A stretch of 17,491 nucleotides of DNA from RGIG7949 sp045628845 (lineage in GTDB: Bacteria > Bacillota > Clostridia > Oscillospirales > Oscillospiraceae). The notes under the pieces are model-generated. The model saw only the letters and a program-made list of their open reading frames with translations. It was not told the DNA's origin and made no database searches. Made by a program: the position numbers and the translations under genes. The stretch is taken from contig JAZQQE010000070.1 of NCBI GenBank assembly GCA_045628845.1, positions 1 through 17,491 of the forward strand. Direction: 5' to 3'. Positions 14,185 through 17,491 of the stretch are shown one piece after another. The first letter of the stretch is position 1, and every line of letters starts with the position of its first letter.

Positions 14185-14945
14185 ACTTCTTTCTTTCCTT
14201 TCCGGACCGCCCGCACGAGGAGCACGACTCCGACGGGCAGCATTATCAGCGCTATCCACTGTGACGTCGCAAGGCCGAAGAGCGCGCCGCGCACCGCGTC
14301 ACCGCGGACGAATTCGAGCATGAAGCGCGTCACGGCGGAGCAGATGAGGTACAGTCCCGTGGAAAAGCCCTCGCGCCTGCGCCCCGTGAGCACCAGCACG
14401 ATATATATTACCACCAGAAGAGCCGATTCCGCAAGCTGAACGGGAAAAAGCGGTATCCCCGCGGGCGCGCTGAGTCCCTCGGGGTAGGTGACGGCGAAGG
14501 GCCCGTCCCACGGTATGCCGTGGCAGCAGCCCACGAGGCGGCAGCCGACCCGCCCCGCCGCCTGCGCTATCGCGGCGCAGGGGATGAGCGCGTCGAGCGT
14601 CGTGAGAAAGCGGAGCTTCGCGGCGCGGCAGAATATCGCTATCGCCGCGATGGCGCCGATGAGCCCGCCGTAGAAGACGAAGCCGCCGACGAGCAGGGAC
14701 TTTATCATCTCCGGGCGCAGCAGCTCCGCGCGGTGCTCCCACAGCTTCCCCGCGATGGTGACGAGGTACAGGAGCTTCGAGCCGACGAGCAGCCCCGCGA
14801 GCGCGCAGAGATAGGCGATATAGTGCTTTTCCCACTCGTCCTTTCTGCTGCGGACGAGGATGGTCAGCGCCCCGAGGATTATCCCCACGAGGATGCAGAG
14901 ACCGTACACCGGGTACGGCTGACCGAATATCGTTACGAATTGCAA
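14181..14945 (-). CDS. lgt: prolipoprotein diacylglyceryl transferase-like protein (divergent Lgt)
   Basis: Lgt moves diacylglycerol from phosphatidylglycerol to the lipobox Cys of prelipoproteins. The protein has 254 residues with about seven membrane segments. Family blocks seen are GGFVFYGGLIGA (87-98), AGRVGCRLVGCCHG (130-143) and RFMLEFVRGD (207-216). In place of the usual GNFxNxE the signature reads GCRLVGCC, and Tyr92 stands where E. coli Lgt has an essential His before GGLIG; this is a divergent type also met in other Clostridia. The start is TTG, chosen because GGAGG lies eight bases before it and no ATG exists in frame upstream. Its own promoter is not evident. It is coupled to rfbA. 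Lgt activity is likely but less certain than the fold. Confidence 0.85.
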   Translation of the reverse strand: MQFVTIFGQPYPVYGLCILVGIILGALTILVRSRKDEWEKHYIAYLCALAGLLVGSKLLYLVTIAGKLWEHRAELLRPEMIKSLLVGGFVFYGGLIGAIAAIAIFCRAAKLRFLTTLDALIPCAAIAQAAGRVGCRLVGCCHGIPWDGPFAVTYPEGLSAPAGIPLFPVQLAESALLVVIYIVLVLTGRRREGFSTGLYLICSAVTRFMLEFVRGDAVRGALFGLATSQWIALIMLPVGVVLLVRAVRKGKKEV

Positions 14946-14953
14946 AGCGTATT

Positions 14954-14958
14954 CCTCC
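14954..14958 (-). promoter_or_regulatory. ribosome binding site supporting the lgt TTG start
   Basis: GGAGG on the minus strand, eight bases upstream of TTG at 14943-14945. It makes the rare start codon credible. Confidence 0.75.
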
Positions 14959-14984
14959 GGACGCGGCGGCGCTTACACCGCCCG

Positions 14985-15024
14985 AAAAAAATACGCCGGC
15001 CCGCAGAAAGCGCGGGCCGGCGTA
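14985..15024 (-). terminator. strong terminator of the 15034-15498 gene
   Basis: A 13-pair perfect stem (14992-15004 with 15012-15024; TACGCCGGCCCGC arms) with a seven-base loop, followed on the minus strand by T7. It lies ten bases beyond the zinc-ribbon stop codon and 40 bases before the lgt start. Confidence 0.93.
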
Positions 15025-15033
15025 CGGATCGGA

Positions 15034-15498
15034 TCAATAGAGGCTGGCGATAGCGTTGGAAACGCAGGAGTAAACGATGATGGCGATGATGGAGCCGATG
15101 ATGGCGCAGATGGCGCAGATAAGGCCGATGATGCAGAGGATCTTGCCGGCCTTCGCCATGCCGGAGGAGGCGGGATCGATGCCCGCGGCGGTGAGCTCGG
15201 CTCTGGCGCCCTTGACCATGTTCATACCGATGATGGCGGCGACGACGCCGATGATGGCGAGGATCAGGCCGACGACTCTGGTGCTGAAGAAGCCGGAGAG
15301 GACGATGGAAACGATACCGAGAACGAGACCGATTATGGCCTTCTTCTTGCCCGGCTCTTCACCGGCAGCGGCAGCGACGGGCTGCGCGTAGACGGGCTCG
15401 GCAGCGGGCTGCTGTACGGGAGGCTCCTGGGTAGCTCCGCAGATGGGGCAGAACTGAGTCCCGTCTTCTATCTGGGCGCCGCACTTGACACAAAACAT
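15034..15498 (-). CDS. zinc-ribbon membrane protein
   Basis: The protein has 154 residues. Cys3, Cys6, Cys17 and Cys20 (FCVKCGAQI ... FCPICGATQ) form the zinc ribbon, followed by a Pro/Ala/Gln linker (about 25-48). Three hydrophobic stretches follow (about 52-72, 75-93 and 118-148), with Gly/Ile-rich packing motifs such as IIGLVLGIVSIV. It belongs to the same loosely defined family as the proteins at 714-1187 and 15609-16037; no function is known to me. AGGA lies nine bases before the ATG. It has its own promoter (15566-15594) and a strong terminator, so it forms a single-gene unit. Upstream of the ribosome site its leader contains a GC hairpin (15524-15539). Confidence 0.85.
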   Translation of the reverse strand: MFCVKCGAQIEDGTQFCPICGATQEPPVQQPAAEPVYAQPVAAAAGEEPGKKKAIIGLVLGIVSIVLSGFFSTRVVGLILAIIGVVAAIIGMNMVKGARAELTAAGIDPASSGMAKAGKILCIIGLICAICAIIGSIIAIIVYSCVSNAIASLY

Positions 15499-15523
15499 TA
15501 TTCGACATCCTTTCTTTGTTTTT

Positions 15524-15539
15524 GCGGGGGCCGCCCCGC
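15524..15539 (-). other. GC-rich leader hairpin
   Basis: GCGGGG (15524-15529) and CCCCGC (15534-15539) pair around a four-base loop. It is in the leader of the 15034-15498 gene, about ten bases upstream of its ribosome site and followed by an A-rich stretch on the minus strand, so it is not a terminator. A role in mRNA stability or translation is possible. Confidence 0.4.
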
Positions 15540-15565
15540 GGTTCAGGAATTTATCCGTTTACAGT

Positions 15566-15594
15566 ATATTAACAAATAGACCGGATTTTTGCAA
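15566..15594 (-). promoter_or_regulatory. probable promoter for the 15034-15498 gene
   Basis: On the minus strand TTGCAA (15589-15594) and TAATAT (15566-15571) are 17 bases apart in a locally AT-rich stretch. Both boxes match consensus at four of six positions. No terminator was found after the upstream gene (15609), so some read-through is also possible. Confidence 0.5.
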
Positions 15595-15608
15595 GTTTTT
15601 TTTGAGCC

Positions 15609-16037
15609 TTACCCGAAAATGAGCCAAACGAGGCCGACTATAAGCGCGGAGACTATCAGCGCGGCTATGAGGACGGCCGAGAGGATGACTCCGATGACAC
15701 CGCAGGTCCTGCCCGCTTTGAGCATCGGGGAGGGGAGCATGTTCGCGTTGTCGAACTCCCTGCGCGACTTCGACGCCTTGCCGAGCGCGATCAAGCCGCA
15801 GACGAGCCCGGGGATGCCGAGCAGCAGATACAGTATGGGGAGGTTGTGCTCGATCATCCATGTCAGCAGGAAGACGATGCCGCCGCCCGCCGCGCAGACG
15901 AGCGAGATGATGCCGAGAACGAGGGCCGCGGTCTGCTTTCCCGTGTCCGGCGCGGGCGCGGGAGGGACGGGAGCTCCGCAGGTATGGCAGAAACGCGCGC
16001 CGCCGACTATCGGGCGGCCGCAGCAGGTACATTTCAT
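15609..16037 (-). CDS. zinc-ribbon membrane protein
   Basis: The protein has 142 residues from the ATG at 16037. A GTG three codons upstream lies within the ribosome site itself and is rejected as a start. Cys3, Cys6, Cys17 and Cys20 (MKCTCCGRPI ... FCHTCGAPV) form the zinc ribbon, then a short Pro/Ala linker. Hydrophobic segments follow at about 37-60 and 67-86, then a polar loop (KASKSRREFDNANMLPS) and a C-terminal membrane segment (about 110-142). The polar loop resembles the cytoplasmic loop of related clostridial small membrane proteins. It has a strong ribosome site and promoter. It is the third member of the family in the window; function unknown. Confidence 0.85.
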   Translation of the reverse strand: MKCTCCGRPIVGGARFCHTCGAPVPPAPAPDTGKQTAALVLGIISLVCAAGGGIVFLLTWMIEHNLPILYLLLGIPGLVCGLIALGKASKSRREFDNANMLPSPMLKAGRTCGVIGVILSAVLIAALIVSALIVGLVWLIFG

Positions 16038-16045
16038 GCGAGACA

Positions 16046-16052
16046 CCTCCTT
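16046..16052 (-). promoter_or_regulatory. ribosome binding site deciding the 16037 start
   Basis: AAGGAGG on the minus strand, eight bases before the ATG at 16037. It runs into the in-frame GTG at 16044-16046, which rules that codon out as the start. Confidence 0.85.
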
Positions 16053-16065
16053 GTGAGATGTAATT

Positions 16066-16094
16066 ATTATATAATATCGCTGTCAGCATGTAAA
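16066..16094 (-). promoter_or_regulatory. sigma-A type promoter for the 15609-16037 gene
   Basis: On the minus strand TTTACA (16089-16094) and a perfect TATAAT (16066-16071) are 17 bases apart. It is divergent from the plus-strand promoter at 16115-16143. Confidence 0.85.
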
Positions 16095-16114
16095 GCGCCG
16101 CGTAACGGAGGGAC

Positions 16115-16143
16115 TTGAAAAGATATGCCGCGTGAAGTAAAAT
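16115..16143 (+). promoter_or_regulatory. sigma-A type promoter for the rlmD-like gene
   Basis: TTGAAA (16115-16120) and TAAAAT (16138-16143) are 17 bases apart, about 30 bases before the start codon at 16176. It is back to back with the minus-strand promoter, the two -35 boxes being 20 bases apart. Confidence 0.75.
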
Positions 16144-16175
16144 CGAAGGGTGAAGTCAGAGCGGGAGGCCGTGAC

Positions 16176-17491
16176 ATGGAGCTGAAAAAGAACGATATCG
16201 TCCCCGTGCATATCGACGGCGCGGCGAGCGGCGGCGAGGGCGTGGCGCACGTTGACGGGCAGGCCGTCTTCGTAAAGGGCGCGCTCCCCGGCGAGGAATG
16301 CCTCGCGCATATCCTGCGCTCACAGCGCGGAGTCGTCTGGGCGAAGGCCGATTCCGTCACCGCGGCGTCGGCACACCGCATCGCGCCGGAATGTCCCGTG
16401 TTCCCGAGGTGCGGCGGCTGCGCGCTGCTCCACGCCGACTATGAGGAGGAGCTCCGCATCAAGCGGGAGCGCGTCAACGACGCGTTCGCGCGCATAGGCG
16501 GGCTCGACCTGCGCGTAGACTCCGTGACGGGGTCTGACGAGCGCTTCGGCTACCGCAACAAGGCCGTTTTCGCCGTCGGCAGAGCGGGCGGCAGGGCTGT
16601 GACGGGCTTCTACCGCGCCCGCAGTCACGACATACTCCCCGTCGAGCGCTGCCTTTTGCAGACCGACGCCGCCCACGCCGCGGCGGCGGTGCTGCGTGAG
16701 TGGATGGACGCGACGGGCGCTCCCGAATATGACGAGCAGACGCACAAGGGCTGCATGCGCCGCCTCATGGCGCGCACTGCGTCCGACGGGTCGACCGCCG
16801 TCTGCCTCGTGTGCGCGCGCGAGCCGAGAGGGCTCGACGGGCTCGTCGAAGCCCTGCGCCGCGGCGTGCCGGGCCTCGTCTCCGTCACGCTCGACCTGAA
16901 CTCTTCGCATGGCAACGCCGTCCTCAGCGGCGATCAAAGGCTGCTCTGGGGCGCGCCGCGCCTTACCGATACCGTACTCGGCCTGCGCTTCTCGCTCTCG
17001 CCGATGTCCTTTTTTCAGATAAACCGCCGTCAGGCGGAGCAGCTGTACTCCCGCGCCATCGAATATGCCTCGCTCGACGGGTGCGCGCATCTCCTCGACC
17101 TCTACTGCGGCACGGGCACGATAGGCCTGTGCGCCGCGCGTTATGTCGGCAGGGTGACGGGCGCGGGGGTCGTCCCCGAGGCGGTGGAGGACGCTCGCGA
17201 GAACGCGCGCGCCAACGGCATAGAAAACGCCTCGTTCATCACCGGCGACGCCGCGGAGGCCGCCCGCCGGCTTGCCGACGCGGGCGAGCGCCCCGACGTC
17301 ATCATCGTGGACCCGCCGCGCGCAGGGCTCGAGGCGGGCGTGATAGCGGAGATAGTGCGCATGGCGCCCGAGCGCGTCGTGTACGTCTCCTGCGACCCCG
17401 CGACTCTCGCGCGCGACCTGCGCGTCTTCGCCCCGGACTACACCGCCGTCGCCGCCTCGGCGTTCGATATGTTCCCCGCCACGAGCCACGT
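16176..17491 (+). CDS. rlmD: 23S rRNA (uracil-5-)-methyltransferase, RlmD/RlmCD type, 3' end outside window
   Basis: This enzyme methylates C5 of a uridine in 23S rRNA using SAM. The frame is open to the window edge: 438 complete codons, with only a short tail missing because it breaks off in the conserved C-terminal SHV(E) motif. A TRAM-like RNA-binding region fills residues 1-60. Cys73, Cys79, Cys82 and Cys159 have exactly the C-X5-C-X2-C-X76-C spacing of the RumA/RlmD iron-sulphur cluster. SFFQINRRQ (Gln281), LLDLYCGTGTIGL (motif I, 306-318), VDPPRAGLE (Asp379) and YVSCDPATLARDL (catalytic Cys406) complete the set. GGGAGG lies seven bases before the ATG. One oddity: Gly331 replaces the Glu usually found after motif I (GVE), which binds the SAM ribose. 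RlmCD, which methylates two sites in Gram-positives, is an alternative to RlmD. Confidence 0.93.
   Translation, partial: MELKKNDIVPVHIDGAASGGEGVAHVDGQAVFVKGALPGEECLAHILRSQRGVVWAKADSVTAASAHRIAPECPVFPRCGGCALLHADYEEELRIKRERVNDAFARIGGLDLRVDSVTGSDERFGYRNKAVFAVGRAGGRAVTGFYRARSHDILPVERCLLQTDAAHAAAAVLREWMDATGAPEYDEQTHKGCMRRLMARTASDGSTAVCLVCAREPRGLDGLVEALRRGVPGLVSVTLDLNSSHGNAVLSGDQRLLWGAPRLTDTVLGLRFSLSPMSFFQINRRQAEQLYSRAIEYASLDGCAHLLDLYCGTGTIGLCAARYVGRVTGAGVVPEAVEDARENARANGIENASFITGDAAEAARRLADAGERPDVIIVDPPRAGLEAGVIAEIVRMAPERVVYVSCDPATLARDLRVFAPDYTAVAASAFDMFPATSH

Noticed and set aside
14185..14259. 25-residue N-terminal extension of RfbA
   Set aside because: The family starts at MKGIILAAG; the extension is Arg-rich read-through of lgt sequence.
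16320..17489. 389-codon open frame on the minus strand at the window end
   Set aside because: It is antisense to the rlmD-like gene, whose cysteine spacing and methyltransferase motifs are unmistakable.
1..17491. CRISPR arrays, tRNAs, insertion sequences, prophage genes
   Set aside because: No regularly spaced repeats, tRNA cloverleaf, transposase or integrase motifs were found on either strand.

Overview
The window reads as chromosomal DNA of a GC-rich, Gram-positive-type anaerobic bacterium, most likely a member of the Clostridia. The basis is the strong AGGAGG-type ribosome sites, sigma-A style promoters, the FakA/FakB fatty-acid kinase pair, an RlmD/RlmCD-like methyltransferase, and several short zinc-ribbon/membrane proteins of a kind common in that class. 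The species cannot be named from the sequence. No rRNA, tRNA, CRISPR array, insertion sequence or phage gene is seen.

Layout. 1-570 (+) is the 3' part of an alpha/beta hydrolase. It converges on a minus-strand zinc-ribbon membrane protein (714-1187), with terminator hairpins between them. From 13142 down to 2331 runs a tight minus-strand operon of ten genes, most of them overlapping or less than 25 bp apart, starting at a good promoter (13194-13222). In transcription order it encodes an AMP-forming ligase with a C-terminal carrier domain, two PlsC-type acyltransferases, a second AMP-forming acyl ligase, a free acyl carrier protein, an LRAT-domain/Sfp-type phosphopantetheinyl transferase fusion, an alpha/beta hydrolase, a DegV/FakB fatty-acid binding protein, an MFS_2 (GPH-family) transporter and the fatty-acid kinase FakA. 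An eleventh gene (1270-2202), an alpha/beta hydrolase with cysteine at the nucleophile position, follows after two intercistronic hairpins.

Upstream of the operon, also on the minus strand, are an lgt-like gene with a TTG start coupled to rfbA (14945-13315), two more zinc-ribbon membrane proteins, and a divergent promoter pair. The plus-strand member of that pair reads into an rlmD-like gene that runs off the window.

Interpretation. The ten-gene operon has every part needed to bring in, activate, carry and re-esterify ready-made acyl chains: transporter, hydrolases, FakA/FakB, two ligases, two carriers, the carrier-activating enzyme and two glycerolipid-type acyltransferases. It has no ketosynthase, reductase or dehydratase, so it does not build chains. 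It resembles an expanded, split version of the LplT-Aas lysophospholipid repair system with FakAB and an LRAT-type acyltransferase added. The LRAT-PPTase fusion is the most unusual element. The role as a lipid salvage or lipid modification system is inference; the gene families themselves are clear from their motifs.
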